Both the position numbers and the translations under genes were made by a program. Shown piece by piece: positions 29,301-36,054 of a DNA stretch of 64,000 nt. The notes beneath the pieces are model-generated. The model searched no databases, had not been told where the DNA came from, and saw nothing but the letters and a program-made list of their open reading frames with translations. The stretch is from Babylonia areolata. Lineage: Eukaryota > Mollusca > Gastropoda > Neogastropoda > Buccinidae. Location: NCBI RefSeq assembly GCF_041734735.1, contig NC_134876.1:26793752-26857751 (forward strand), written 5' to 3'. Within the stretch, counting starts at the first letter, position 1; each line of letters starts with the position of its first letter.

Positions 29301-31868
29301 ACTGGAGTGTGTCCCAGCTGTAAATAATGGTATGAACACTGGAGTGTGTCCCAGCTGTAAATAATGGTATGAACACTGGAGTGTGTCCCAGGTGTAAATA
29401 ATGGTATGAACACTGGAGTGTGTCCCAGCCATAAATAATGGTATGAACACTGGTGTGTGTCCCAGGTGTAAATAATCTTATGAACACTGGTGTGTGTCCC
29501 AGGTGTAAATAATGGTATGAACACTGGTGTGTGTCCCAGGTGTAGATAATGGTATGAACACTGGTGTGTGTCCCAGGTGTAAATAATGGTATGAACACTG
29601 GTGTGTCCCAGCTGTAAATAATGGTATGAACACTGGTGTGTGTCCCAGGTGTAAATAATGGTATGAACACTGGTGTGTCCCAGGTGTAAATAATGGTATG
29701 AACACTGGAGTGTGTCCCAGCTGTAAATAATGGTATGAACACTGGTGTGTCCCAGCTGTAAATAATGGTATGAACACTGGAGTGTGTCCCAGCTGTAAAT
29801 AATGGTATGAACACACCCACCAGCCCCATAAAACACTGGTGTATAGTTTTTGTGTTCTTTACTTTGAATGGGGTGGGGAGACAGAAGGATGTCTCCAACG
29901 TTTTGCTGAAGACATAAAATCTGTGTGTGTATTTTCATTTTTGTCAACTATCAATTCCTGGAGAGAAAAAAGTCAGTTATTTTATTGAAACATTTCATTT
30001 TGTGATTCTTGCATTCCATCATCCACACCTCCAGCTATTTTATGCTTATTTTATGAATCCTGTTCCAAGTTACAGAGCAGTGTGTGCTTGTAGGTATTTT
30101 CATTCAGTACTCTGTCTGTTGTTGAAGAATACCTTCTCTAAACTGATCCACAGCATCCACTTTTTATCATGTTTAGCTCTGTGTGTGTGTGTATGCGCAT
30201 GTGAGAGACAGAGAGAGAGAGGGAGAGTGTGTGTGTATGCATGCATGAATACGTGAGAGCGAGAGAGTGTGTGAAAGGGAAGATTTGTAAAGATCATGTG
30301 TGTGTATGTGTGTGTGAAATGGAAGATATGTGTGTGAGTTTGTGTGTTGGTGTGGGTATATACACATGCAAGGTGATTTTTTAAAATTTTATTATATATA
30401 TATTTTTTTTTTTTACAAAATGTTATGTAATTATAAGTATAGTGTTTGTTTTGCAGGACAATCCCAAACCCAAGATTCCTATTGTGCATTTCAGCGAGGT
30501 CAAGCCTCCAGTCATAATATGTGTTAAAATGGTAAGACCAGAGATGGATTTTAAATCACCAACTCAAGCGAAACAGACTTGTGGTGTGCTTGTGTGGGGG
30601 GGTGAGGGGGGATGTGGTGGGATGTGGAGTGACGTGTGGGTGTTGGGGAAGGGGGTAGTGTGGGTATGGGTGTTGGGAAAGAGGGGGCGTGGGGGTGGTG
30701 TTGGAGAAGGGGTAGTGATGGGGGGGGGGGGGGGGTATGGGTGTTGGAGAAAGTGCGTTGTGGGTATGGGTGTTGGGGAAGGGGGGTGTGGGGGTGGTGT
30801 TGGGGAAGGGGGGTGTGGGTATGGGTGTTGGGGAAGGGGCTGTGTGGGGGTGGTGTTGGGGAAGGGGGGCGTGTGGGGGTGGTGTTGGGGAAGGGGGGTG
30901 TGTGGGGGTGGTGTTGGTGTTGGGGAAGGGGGGGCGTGTGGGGGTGGTGTTGGGGAAGGGGGGCGTGTGGGGGTGGTGTTGGGGAAGGGGGGCATGTGGT
31001 GTTGGTGTTGGGGAAGGGGGGCGTGTGGAGGTGGTGTTGGTGTTGGGGAAGGGGGGGGCGTGTGGGGGTGGTGTTGGGGAAGGGGGGGCGTGTGGGGGTG
31101 GTGTTGGTGTTGGGGAAGGGGGGGCATGTGCGGGTGGTGTTGGGGAAGGGGGGCGTGTGGGGGTGGTGTTGGTGTTGGGGAAGGGGGGGCGTGTGGGGGT
31201 GGTGTTGGGGAAGGGGGGCGTGTGGGGGTGGTGTTGGGGAAGGGGTGTGGGGGTGGTGTTGGGGAAGGGGGGTGTGGAGGGTGTTGGGGAAGGGGTGTGG
31301 GGGTGGTGTTGGGGAAGGTGTGTGTGGAGGGTGTTGGGGAAGGGGGGTGTGGGGGTGGTGTTGGGGAAGGGGCGTTGTGGGTATGGGTGTTGGGAAAGAG
31401 GGGTCTGTGGGGGTGTGGTGTTTGGGGGTCAGGGGTGTGAGTTGGAGGGGTGGTGCTGGTGTGGGAGGGATGTTCACAGTAAAACTAGCCATTTCAAAGT
31501 CATTACTAAATTCCAAGGGGCAAAGTCTTCTTACCCTGCCTGGAATGCTTGTGAAGACAGAAAAAAACCCAGATGTTTTTGTTTCTTTTTTTTTTTTTCT
31601 CTTTATATATATTAGATTTATGAGAATAGTGCTTTTTTTGTTTGTTTTGAAGTGGCCATGTTTGATTGATTCCAGAAATTGACAATAGTAGAAGTTAAAA
31701 GCATATTAAACTGACTAGATATTGTGTTTATCTGTTTGGAGTACAGTCACTAAATGTTGACTGTTATGTTTTGGTGTCTGTTTACAGAACCTCACAGGTG
31801 GAGGGTTTGAGGACAATTTGGCATCTTTGAATTTGGAAGAAGGGACCGACTACATTCACTTCAACTGA
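2419..31868 (+). CDS. B3GNTL1: B3GNTL1 orthologue (queuosine-tRNA galactosyltransferase), 12 exons
   Basis: GT2-family glycosyltransferase with GT-A fold. In vertebrates B3GNTL1 was identified as QTGAL, which adds galactose from a UDP-sugar to queuosine at the wobble position of tRNA-Tyr; the older name (beta-1,3-GlcNAc transferase-like) came from similarity. Coding exons: 2419-2430, 9127-9243, 10419-10518, 13080-13144, 16877-16942, 18672-18767, 22134-22229, 23865-23989, 24425-24560, 27302-27370, 30457-30531, 31788-31868; 1038 nt, 345 aa plus TGA. Every junction is GT-AG and phase-consistent. Landmarks: [11 protein letters not shown] (6-16), NDGS (39-42), metal-binding D97-A98-D99-D100, [11 protein letters not shown] in exon 7, [10 protein letters not shown] in exon 9. 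The human protein as I recall it has 361 aa and aligns throughout. No signal peptide or membrane segment is seen, which fits a cytosolic enzyme. Introns are 0.4-6.7 kb and mostly tandem arrays. Confidence 0.93.
2535..2700. mobile_element. SINE fragment (mollusc type)
   Basis: Matches my recollection of the body of an abundant gastropod dispersed repeat: 'ggatctttaacgtgcgcatt' followed by 'atctccaccctttacccacc' and 'aggcgccgt'. The tRNA-derived part that normally follows is absent here, so the copy is truncated. It lies in intron 1. Confidence 0.5.
2701..3023. other. Intron 1 stretch, no gene seen
   Basis: Contains a purine-rich G/A tract at about 2950-3005. No exon, RNA or recognisable element was found. 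Confidence 0.5.
3024..3233 (-). mobile_element. tRNA-headed SINE with LINE-derived tail
   Basis: Read on the minus strand, 3232-3160 is tRNA-like: an A-box region 'tagccgaatggtttaagcg' and a B box 'gggttcgaatc'. It is followed directly by sequence encoding the C-terminal end of a CR1/L2-type ORF2 ([15 protein letters not shown], then TLDTFKSRV). A tRNA head joined to a LINE 3' end is the standard build of a LINE-dependent SINE. It is not a functional tRNA gene. Confidence 0.6.
3234..3763. other. Intron 1 stretch, nothing recognised
   Basis: AT-rich, unique-looking DNA. No splice-bounded conserved peptide, repeat or RNA was recognised. Confidence 0.5.
3764..5620 (-). mobile_element. Degenerate CR1/L2-like LINE, 3' part of ORF2
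   Basis: Non-LTR retrotransposon in antisense orientation within intron 1. On the minus strand: linker region (5620-5153), then reverse transcriptase core with [15 protein letters not shown] and [18 protein letters not shown] (about 4930-4690), then the C-terminal region with [16 protein letters not shown] and WNELPLSL. The YADD region is cut short: NADDIQL follows EIINRH directly, so residues are missing there. Several frame changes and stops make it inactive. The 3' end is a short (ATT)n tail at about 3785-3764. The 5' part is lost. Confidence 0.8.
5841..5884. repeat. (AT)n microsatellite
   Basis: About 20 uninterrupted AT dinucleotides. The 5885-6225 stretch beyond it is otherwise unremarkable, apart from a SINE-tail-like piece at about 6055-6110 ('tatggatcagtccaaatgct'). 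Confidence 0.85.
6226..7595. repeat. Minisatellite, 46-bp unit, about 30 copies
   Basis: Tandem array in intron 1 with core 'agccatgggcacagacagct'. The unit is 46 bp, a few copies one or two bases longer. Because 46 is not a multiple of three and the unit has no minus-strand stop, all three minus frames stay open for hundreds of codons with a 46-residue protein period. These are not genes. Confidence 0.95.
7797..7877. repeat. (CA)n followed by (GATA)-like simple repeat
   Basis: About 18 CA units followed by interrupted gata/taga repeats, in intron 1. Unique sequence continues to the next array at about 8050. Confidence 0.85.
8050..9120. repeat. Minisatellite abutting exon 2 acceptor, 42-bp unit
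   Basis: About 25 units of 37-42 bp running up to the exon 2 acceptor. The core 'catcacaccgttcat' matches the start of exon 2 ('catcacaccagttcat'). The preceding 'gttgccatgt' with 'gtttg' matches the intron end 'gttgctgtgtctgtttgcag'. The unit therefore looks derived from the intron 1/exon 2 junction. The 42-bp length gives a spurious 14-residue repeat frame on both strands. Confidence 0.9.
9127..9243 (+). CDS. B3GNTL1: B3GNTL1 exon 2 (39 codons)
   Basis: Acceptor tttgcag before 9127, donor gtatgt after 9243, phase 0 at both ends. Encodes residues 5-43: the first beta-strand [11 protein letters not shown], the helix with [12 protein letters not shown], and the second strand ending in YNDGSK. 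The NDGS residues are part of the nucleotide-sugar pocket of the GT2 family. Tandem arrays press against both borders of this exon. Confidence 0.95.
9244..10195. repeat. Donor-site minisatellite after exon 2, 34-bp unit
   Basis: About 28 units, the first starting at the donor itself. Each unit opens with 'gaggtatgtagtgcacac', against 'aaggtatgtagtgcacac' at the real donor, so almost every copy carries a strong donor-like sequence. Units become irregular towards 10195. Confidence 0.93.
10225..10418. repeat. Short array before exon 3 acceptor
   Basis: Three to four units of about 50-60 bp sharing 'ggtgtgacggctgtgtttta' and 'tatcacaggtgttgac'. The last partial unit ends in the exon 3 acceptor ('gtgtgacggctgtgtgcag'). 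Similarity of the unit to exon sequence itself is weak. Confidence 0.7.
10419..10518 (+). CDS. B3GNTL1: B3GNTL1 exon 3 (33 codons + 1 nt)
   Basis: Acceptor gtgtgcag, donor gtgagt, ends in phase 1. Encodes [18 protein letters not shown], then a [12 protein letters not shown] stretch matching the human IIGGHDSPSPRG region. The single G left over joins TG of exon 4 to make the valine of RGVGYAKNQ. Confidence 0.93.
10561..11167. mobile_element. Non-autonomous TTAA element (piggyBac-like MITE)
   Basis: Starts ttaaccccttcactg and ends with its exact inverse cagtgaaggggttaa: a 15-bp perfect inverted repeat including TTAA, the target duplication of piggyBac-type elements. No transposase inside. The interior is mostly an 8-copy array of a 54-bp unit (about 10640-11030). 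That unit contains 'gtcagtgaagggctg', which resembles the element's own end, so the array seems to have grown from the subterminal region. It lies in intron 3. Confidence 0.75.
11320..11490. repeat. Short array, about 22-27-bp unit
   Basis: About seven degenerate copies around 'tgtgatgtttgatgactt' in intron 3, just before the exon 4 acceptor array. Confidence 0.75.
11520..13108. repeat. Acceptor-site minisatellite running into exon 4, 68-bp unit
   Basis: About 23 units. Each contains the exon 4 acceptor region 'ggtggtctgtttcag' followed by exon 4 sequence 'tgggctatgccaagaatcag' and nine further exon-matching bases. The genuine exon 4 is the last unit: its first 29 nt are repeat sequence, then it continues uniquely with 'cagagcaccgg'. 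Intron 3 thus holds over twenty near-exact copies of its own 3' splice site plus about nine exon codons. The unit is 68 bp (not a multiple of three), so use of an upstream copy would usually shift the frame. Confidence 0.97.
13080..13144 (+). CDS. B3GNTL1: B3GNTL1 exon 4 (2 nt + 21 codons)
   Basis: Acceptor ctgtttcag, donor gtaagt. Encodes [13 protein letters not shown] and FLCFLDA. The D of FLDA is the first aspartate of the metal-binding motif (human LDSDDVM), which is split across intron 4. The first 29 nt are shared with the upstream array. Confidence 0.95.
13145..13399. other. Intron 4 start, homopurine and homopyrimidine runs
   Basis: A, C and G homopolymer runs at about 13215-13350; no gene seen. 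Confidence 0.6.
13400..14490 (-). mobile_element. LINE fragment with RNase H domain (I-like)
   Basis: Minus-strand remnant of an ORF2 C-terminal region. It shows an RNase H domain ([17 protein letters not shown] with G at the usual catalytic D; then [19 protein letters not shown] and [14 protein letters not shown]) and a downstream zinc-finger-like tail ([15 protein letters not shown]). The GNE motif normally followed by D reads GNETV. Stops and frame changes interrupt it. More of the same LINE probably continues at 15003-15200 beyond a second insertion. It lies in intron 4. Confidence 0.7.
14491..15002 (+). mobile_element. CR1/L2-like LINE 3' end nested in the RNase H LINE
   Basis: Plus-strand C-terminal ORF2 piece ([13 protein letters not shown] in degenerate form, then [14 protein letters not shown]). 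A 3' UTR follows with (GT)n at 14857-14879, the common LINE ending 'gtaaagcacctagagcag', 'gctatataagtatcc' and a (TTA)n tail at 14990-15003. The short ttaacaa at both sides may be the target duplication. Confidence 0.6.
15225..15760. repeat. GT-rich complex repeat
   Basis: Long (GT)n tracts mixed with gtatgtggagtgtgtgtg-type units in intron 4. Open frames on both strands here are pure repeat read-through. Confidence 0.9.
15840..16875. repeat. Minisatellite abutting exon 5 acceptor, about 32-bp unit
   Basis: About 31 units; core 'gggtgtgtcacgctgtcccc' and 'atgacatagtga'. The unit resembles the start of exon 5 (gatgacatcatg, then ccgtgtgtcacgtc) with a short deletion, and the last unit ends at the acceptor ('gagggtgtgtgcag'). 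The distal part (15890-16130) is a diverged subfamily. Confidence 0.88.
16877..16942 (+). CDS. B3GNTL1: B3GNTL1 exon 5 (22 codons)
   Basis: Acceptor gtgtgcag, donor gtgagt, phase 0. Encodes [21 protein letters not shown] plus A. The leading DD completes the metal-binding D-x-D-D motif begun in exon 4. Flanked by arrays on both sides. Confidence 0.95.
16943..17990. repeat. Donor-derived then (TGTC)-rich array after exon 5
   Basis: Starts with the donor; 'gtgagtactgtctgt' occurs five times within the first 180 bp. It then decays into long runs of 'tctttctgattgtctgtctc' type units (about 37 bp and shorter). Frames here are repeat artefacts. Confidence 0.88.
17991..18671. other. Intron 5 end, no gene seen
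   Basis: Unique-looking sequence with a G/A-rich tract at about 18360-18440. No array touches the exon 6 acceptor. Confidence 0.5.
18672..18767 (+). CDS. B3GNTL1: B3GNTL1 exon 6 (32 codons)
   Basis: Acceptor gtcagtgcag, donor gtctgt, phase 0. Encodes [20 protein letters not shown] then [12 protein letters not shown], matching the human [20 protein letters not shown] region and so the acceptor-side loop of the enzyme. Confidence 0.95.
18930..19595. repeat. Minisatellite, 54/57-bp unit, about 12 copies
   Basis: Intron 6 array with core 'cctgattaaaggggtgaagt' and 'tggagtggtgtttttctg'. Two length variants (ttaaaac or cattaaaac) alternate. No clear link to exon sequence beyond 'acaggtc'. Confidence 0.93.
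19596..20820. repeat. Intron 6 simple repeats: (CAG/CAA)n, (TA)n, (GA)n
   Basis: SINE-tail-like piece at about 19800-19860, trinucleotide CAG/CAA at 20056-20108, perfect (TA)n at about 20276-20356 followed by (GA)n to 20382. Otherwise unique. Confidence 0.75.
20825..21600. repeat. Purine-only minisatellite, about 26-32-bp unit
   Basis: About 28 units of 'aaggaagggattcagagaga' plus a variable number of ggagagaga steps. The plus strand is nearly all purine except the ttc, so triplex or H-DNA formation is possible. All three plus frames are open by read-through. Confidence 0.92.
21690..22041. mobile_element. Possible TTAA-element fragment
   Basis: Ends with 'ccggagtgagttaa', closely matching the right end of the small TTAA element at 31927-32158 (ggagtgagttaa). 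The interior encodes a short acidic/serine-rich stretch ([19 protein letters not shown]). No matching left end was found, so this is tentative. Confidence 0.35.
22134..22229 (+). CDS. B3GNTL1: B3GNTL1 exon 7 (32 codons)
   Basis: Acceptor gtctccag, donor gtgggt, phase 0. Encodes [20 protein letters not shown] then [12 protein letters not shown], one of the best conserved parts (human [14 protein letters not shown]). The 3' half is partly duplicated downstream at 23204-23250. Confidence 0.96.
22236..23190. repeat. Minisatellite derived from exon 7, about 12/21-bp units
   Basis: Dozens of units of 'cacctggttctgttacacct'. The core matches the exon 7 sequence 'cacctggttctgtgcccgc'. The array sits between the end of exon 7 and a partial second copy of that end. 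Confidence 0.9.
23204..23250 (+). pseudogene. Partial duplicate of exon 7 3' end with donor
   Basis: 47 bp matching 22191-22237 with about six differences: it repeats the [12 protein letters not shown] coding end and its gtgg donor region. It lies in intron 7 right after the array and has no acceptor of its own, so it is not an exon. Confidence 0.88.
23405..23620. repeat. Short array, 37-bp unit, about 5 copies
   Basis: Units around 'ccacttgtcacaggccctga' in intron 7. Confidence 0.85.
23865..23989 (+). CDS. B3GNTL1: B3GNTL1 exon 8 (41 codons + 2 nt)
   Basis: Acceptor tttgtttcag, donor gtaggt. Encodes [20 protein letters not shown] and [17 protein letters not shown], matching human GVPEDLLFFYEHL and LLYRYHPQAATH. 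Ends with GA, completed by G of exon 9 to a glutamate. Confidence 0.95.
24000..24424. other. Intron 8 with SINE-like remnant
   Basis: About 24050-24250 resembles the central and 3' part of the tRNA-SINE found at 27580 and 56380 ('aatatgggagttacagtcc'). No gene. Confidence 0.45.
24425..24560 (+). CDS. B3GNTL1: B3GNTL1 exon 9 (1 nt + 45 codons)
   Basis: Acceptor tactttcag, donor gttggt. Encodes [20 protein letters not shown] and [18 protein letters not shown], ending SPANQAK; human has AAFTIWNAGKQGRRLYRSL. It ends in phase 0. Confidence 0.95.
24825..25010. repeat. Short array, about 33-bp unit
   Basis: Six units of 'taatggtgtagtgtaggttg' type in intron 9. It lies directly before the larger exon 10 array. 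Confidence 0.85.
25010..27301. repeat. Acceptor-site minisatellite running into exon 10, 26-29-bp unit, about 80 copies
   Basis: Unit core 'gtctgtcaggtactgatgtt'. It is identical to the exon 10 junction, where 'tctgtcag' is the acceptor and 'gtactgatgtt' the first 11 exon bases. Length variants differ in the gtgtgacat/gtgacac spacer. The 2.3-kb array ends exactly in the true acceptor, so intron 9 holds about eighty copies of its own 3' splice site. Confidence 0.97.
27302..27370 (+). CDS. B3GNTL1: B3GNTL1 exon 10 (23 codons)
   Basis: Acceptor gtctgtcag, donor gtgagt, phase 0. Encodes [16 protein letters not shown] then YTYEESQ; human VVAFCDVDENKIRKGF. The first 11 nt are shared with the upstream array. 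Confidence 0.95.
27430..27560. repeat. Short imperfect repeat
   Basis: Three to four copies of 'cagatgtggtgttgctta' in intron 10. Confidence 0.7.
27580..28140 (+). mobile_element. tRNA-derived SINE and adjacent repeat piece
   Basis: The tRNA-like head ('ggtggcagaatggccaagat', B box 'gggttcaaatcc') is followed by a conserved central part ('cattcggatgagacagtaaa', 'ttgtcctctggcaaaattct') and a tail at about 27960. A second repeat segment (27985-28140, 'agctctaagcgctttacaaa') follows and is partly duplicated at 28385-28460. It lies in intron 10. Confidence 0.65.
28190..29815. repeat. Minisatellite, 37-bp unit, about 42 copies
   Basis: Core 'aaataatggtatgaacactg' plus 'gagtgtgtcccaggtgt'. Blocks of the left flank (from about 28080) are inserted twice within the first 450 bp, so early copies were rearranged together with flanking DNA. 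Long minus-strand frames are read-through. Confidence 0.93.
29816..30456. other. Intron 10 end with GT/GA simple repeats
   Basis: Mixed tgtg and gaga stretches at about 30180-30360. The exon 11 acceptor is not touched by an array. Confidence 0.6.
30457..30531 (+). CDS. B3GNTL1: B3GNTL1 exon 11 (25 codons)
   Basis: Acceptor gttttgcag, donor gtaaga, phase 0. Encodes [20 protein letters not shown] then ICVKM, aligned to human [20 protein letters not shown] and ICVKL. Confidence 0.95.
30590..31470. repeat. G-rich minisatellite in intron 11, about 28-bp unit
   Basis: About 30 units of 'gtgggggtggtgttggggaa' with a variable run of 5-7 G. G tracts are on the transcribed gene's sense strand, so G-quadruplex formation is likely in both DNA and pre-mRNA. 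All frames of both strands are largely open and meaningless. Confidence 0.93.
31788..31868 (+). CDS. B3GNTL1: B3GNTL1 exon 12, C-terminus and stop
   Basis: Acceptor ctgtttacag. Encodes [20 protein letters not shown] then DYIHFN and TGA (31866-31868); human ends LTGGAFEDNL...GQDFLHFS. The 3' UTR extent is unknown; AATAAA occurs at about 33951 and 34740. Confidence 0.95.
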   Translation, partial: NLTGGGFEDNLASLNLEEGTDYIHFN

Positions 31869-31926
31869 ACTTGACATGTGATGTAATGAGCAGCACCCCC
31901 TTGACATCACTATCAGTTGGACTATG

Positions 31927-32158
31927 TTAACTCGCTCAGTACAGCCAGTCCTCTCTTCTCCTCTACACAGACCCCTCGGATGTCCAGTGGGTGTCTGAAT
32001 GACCCAATCTTTTAGCTTCCGTCGTCAGAATTGTGGTATCTTTGTCAACAAACACCTCTTCAGTATAAGAGCCTTCCACTTGCAATATTCTGATGGTGGT
32101 AATTGGGGTGAAACGCTGTTAACGTCGTCTCTTTCGACGTTCGTATGGAGTGAGTTAA
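31927..32158. mobile_element. Small TTAA element (232 bp)
   Basis: Starts ttaactcgctcagtac and ends with the inverse of ttaactcactccatac: a roughly 16-bp imperfect inverted repeat flanked by TTAA. It has no coding capacity. It lies 59 bp after the B3GNTL1 stop codon, so it is probably part of the 3' UTR. Confidence 0.7.
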
Positions 32159-32384
32159 CGATACATTCTCAGCTGTTCTTACCATAGGCTCTAGAGGCCT
32201 GACTAAAGTGTTCCGTCTTTGAGTATGTCAGGTATTTGGTAAACATCAAAGCAGATGAGGTGTAGTGTTACGGATCAGTCCACGCATTCTGACACCACCT
32301 TGAAACTGAACCTGTGTTACTGCCACTGCATATGGGGTGCAGATGTCCACCACACTGAAACCTGTAATGATGAAGCCAGTGGAC

Positions 32385-33890
32385 TGAAGGGTGGTGAGGA
32401 GTTCTTCAGACAGGTCCACTGACATGGTAAAGATGGTGAGGAGTTCTTCAGACAGGTCCACTGACAGGGTAAAGATGGCTAGTTCTTTAGTCAGGTCCAC
32501 TGACATGGTAAAGATAGTGAGTTCTTCAGACAGGTCCACTGACATGGCAAAGATGGTGAGGAGTTCTTCAGACAGGTCCACTGACATGGTAAAGATTGTG
32601 AGGAGCTCTTCAGATAGGTCCACTGACATGGTAAAGATGGTGAGGAGTTCTTCAGACAGGTCCACTGACATAGTAAAGATGGTGAGGAGTTCTTCAGACA
32701 GGTCCACTGGCATGGTAAAGATGGTGAGGAGTTCTTCAGACAGGTCCACTGACATGGTAAAGATGGTGAGGAGTTCTTCAGACAGGTCCACTGACATGGT
32801 AAAGATGGTGAGGAGTTCTTCAGACAGGTCCACCGACATGATAAAGATAGTGAGGAGTTCTTCAGACAGGTCCACTGACAGGGTAAAGATGGCTAGTTCT
32901 TTAGTCAGGTCCACTGACATGGTAAAGATGGTGAGGAGTTCTTCAGACAGGTCCACTGACATGGTAAAGATGGTGAGGAGTTCTTCAGATAGGTCCACTG
33001 ACATGGTAAAGATGGTGAGGAGTTCTTCAGACAGGTCCACTGACAGGGTAAAGATGGCTAGTTCTTTAGTCAGGTCCACTGACATAGTAAAGATGGTGAG
33101 GAGTTCTTCAGACAGGTCCACTGACATGGTAAAGATGGTGAGGAGTTCTTCAGACAGGTCCACTGACATGATAAAGATAGTGAGGAGTTCTTCAGACAGG
33201 TCCACTGACAGGGTAAAGATGGCTAGTTCTTTAGTCAGGTCCACTGACATGGTAAAGATGGTGAGGAGTTCTTCAGATAGGTCCACTGACATGGTAAAGA
33301 TGGTGAGGAGTTCTTCAGACAGGTCCACTGACATGGTAAAGATGGTGAGTTCTTCAGACAGGTCCACTGACATGATAAAGATAGTGAGAAGTTCTTCAGA
33401 CAGGTCCACTGACATAAAAAGATAGGAGTTCTTCAGACAGGTCCACTGACATGGTAAAGATGGTGAAGAGTTCTTCAGACAGGTCCACTGACATGGTAAA
33501 GATGGTGAGGAGTTCTTCAGACAGGTCCACTGACATGGTAAAGATGTGAGGAGTTCTTCAGACAAGTCCACTGACATGGTAAAGATGGCGAGTTCTTTAG
33601 TCAGGTCCACTGACATGGTAAAGATGGTGAGGAGTTATTTAGACAGGTCCACTGACATGATAAAGATAGTATGAAGTTCTACAGACAGGTCCACTGACAT
33701 GGTAAAGATGGTGAGGAGTTCTTCAGACAGGTCCACTGACATAGTAAAGATGGTGAGGAGTTCTTCAGACAGGTCCACTGACATAGTAAAGATAGTGAGG
33801 AGTTCTTCAGACAGGTCCACTGACATGATAAAGATAGTGAGAAGTTCTTCAGACAGGTCCACTGACATAGTAAAGATTTGATTAATTAAA
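32385..33890. repeat. Minisatellite, 42-bp unit, with higher-order structure
   Basis: About 36 units with core 'cttcagacaggtccactgac'. A distinctive variant ('gctagttctttagtcaggtc') recurs at about 32480, 32896, 33059 and 33226; the last three are about 165 bp apart, that is every four units. It is probably in the B3GNTL1 3' UTR. Since 42 is a multiple of three, both strands show long frames (14-residue repeat), which are artefacts. Confidence 0.93.
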
Positions 33891-35149
33891 TGAAATATGT
33901 GAAGATGCATTTTGAGCTTCTTACCTTGCCTTTTTCATCAGTAATTCGTTAAAAAATAAAAATTGACATAATGTCTTTTGTGATCATGGCCAAACAACTG
34001 CTGGAGAGTGTCTCTTAAAGTCCAACATGTACTTCACTTAGTTGTAGGACTCAAATCATGTTTATATCTGCCAGACTACTTGGTGATGGACATACCTTTA
34101 ATGTGGTGGTTTTATCCTGTTCCATGTGCTTTTAAACTGTTCGTTTTGACATTTTTGCTCTGGGCTTCAGTTTCCTATCACTGTCTGCCATTGCTGGAGA
34201 ATGGCCAACACGCACAGTGTTCAGTGCAAAACATCAACACTGCACGCGCCTCGCCATGCAGGTACACTCGGCACCATTTGCTTACACTGGGACAGTGCAT
34301 GCACTCTTTTACCTGATGTGATACGACATCTCAAAGACTTGAACATTGGCTACAACCTCCCCCGTAAAAAACGATCTTGAAAGTTAGAATTAATTTACTA
34401 TGCACAAGAAGCATTTTTGTTCTACAGGTTTAAGTTAGTCTGTATTTTTCATTTTGTTGTCGCTGCGCGATCATATTGTGTACTTTTGACCTCTTTCTAG
34501 AGGGCCGGAGGCCTGGAGATTAAAGTTTTTGTTCTTGGTCTTGTCTCCGCCCCCCCCCCCCCCCCCCCCAACCCCCTCCCTTGCAGGCAAAACATGGAGA
34601 CTTCTCTGAGCTGCTCTGAAAATCTGCCGCGTTGACAAAAAGACAAACAAGTTGATGAAAAAGAATGGGGAGTGGATTATTGTTACCCATGTCACATGGG
34701 CAATGTTTCAACCATGGTTTGTGCCATGTAAAAAAAAGTAATAAAAACTGCATGTCCAGAAAAAAAAAGACGTGAAAACCAGTTTTGTGTCACAACAAAC
34801 AAATGTTTATATATCAAGGTCCTCAAAAACTACTTTCAGAAAACAGCAGACTGGACAGCACGTGCACTGCAGATATATAATTGGCCTCAATCTGGTCACA
34901 TATAATCTGCTGGTCAAGTCAGTCTGAGAACAATTATGCCAGTTGATTGCATGGACAAGCAATCAAATTAACAACATATATGCAGAAAATATATATACAA
35001 AGAAAGCAAAGCAACCATGTCACATTCAACATTTTAATAATTCATTTCAAGATTTCTGAATCAATACATTCCATCCAATGGACAGTGCTGGGTCAAAACT
35101 GATTCAACATTTCAACACATACACTGCTTCCTTTTCCTCTGCCACACCT
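33891..35149. other. Space between the two 3' ends
   Basis: No coding sequence recognised. Holds a C homopolymer run at about 34549-34570 and AATAAA-like sites for the plus-strand gene near 33951 and 34740. Either gene's transcript end may lie here. Confidence 0.5.
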
Positions 35150-35672
35150 GACAGCATGGTACACTGTGTGTGTCAGACCTGACAGCATGATACACTGTGT
35201 GTGTCAGACCTGACAGCATGGTACACTGTGTGTGGGCCAGACCTGACAGCATGGTACACTGTGTGTGTCAGACCTGACAGCATGGTACACTGTGTGGGTC
35301 AGACCTGACAGCATGGTACACTGTGTGGGTCAGACAACAACCATGTCTGACAGTCACAGACTGGCTATGCAGACAACATACCATGTCTGACAGTCACACA
35401 GACTTGTTACAGCCACTAACACACAGACAACATACCATGTCTGACAGTCACACAGACTGGCTACACAGACAACACACCATGTCTGACAGTCACAGACTTG
35501 TTACAGCCACTAACACACAGACAACATACCATGTCTGACAGTCACACAGACTTGTTACAGCCACTAACACACAGACAACATACCATGTCTGACAGTCACA
35601 CAGACTGGCTACACAGACAACACACCATGTCTGACAGTCACACAGACTTGTTACAGCCACTAACACACAGAC
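35150..35672. repeat. Two adjoining arrays (31-bp and about 54/98-bp units)
   Basis: 35150-35340: six units of 'gacctgacagcatggtacac'. 35340-35672: units of 'accatgtctgacagtcacac' and 'cttgttacagccactaacac' in alternating order. Confidence 0.88.
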
Positions 35673-36054
35673 ACAATATGTACTGACAGAGTGTAAGCAT
35701 ACAATCTACACTAAAACCTGTTGGAGAAGCAAATTAAAAAAACAACAACAACCAAACTTGACAGCGTAAGCATACAATTTACACTGAACACTGCTGGAGA
35801 AGCAAAAAAAAAAAACAAAAACAACAACAACAAGAACAACACACCTCGCTCATTCATACTGCAGGATATGTGTCACTTTCACAGATACATGGGTTTATAA
35901 CTACACAGCAGTAAGCACAGATAATGAAGTGTTAGCAAAGAACAAGAACCTTGGAATCCTCTGTTTCAAGGTCACCAGCTGTAAACAATTCATCCAACCA
36001 AAGTCACTGCATCTTCTCGTCACCACTTGTGACAGAGAAATGGGCACTTCATGC

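Noticed and set aside
28566-29947. 456-codon minus frame with [10 protein letters not shown] repeats
   Set aside because: 37-bp array read in rotating frames; no non-repeat coding signal.
30442-31682. Glycine-rich and proline-rich frames over 300 codons
   Set aside because: G-rich intron array. Only 30457-30531 is a real exon.
32246-33616. 456-codon frame MSVDLSEELLTIFT repeats and the opposite RSSSDRSTDMVKMV frame
   Set aside because: Tempting as a leucine-rich helical repeat protein, but the 42-bp unit keeps both strands open, it lies in the probable 3' UTR of B3GNTL1, and unit variants shift the frame.
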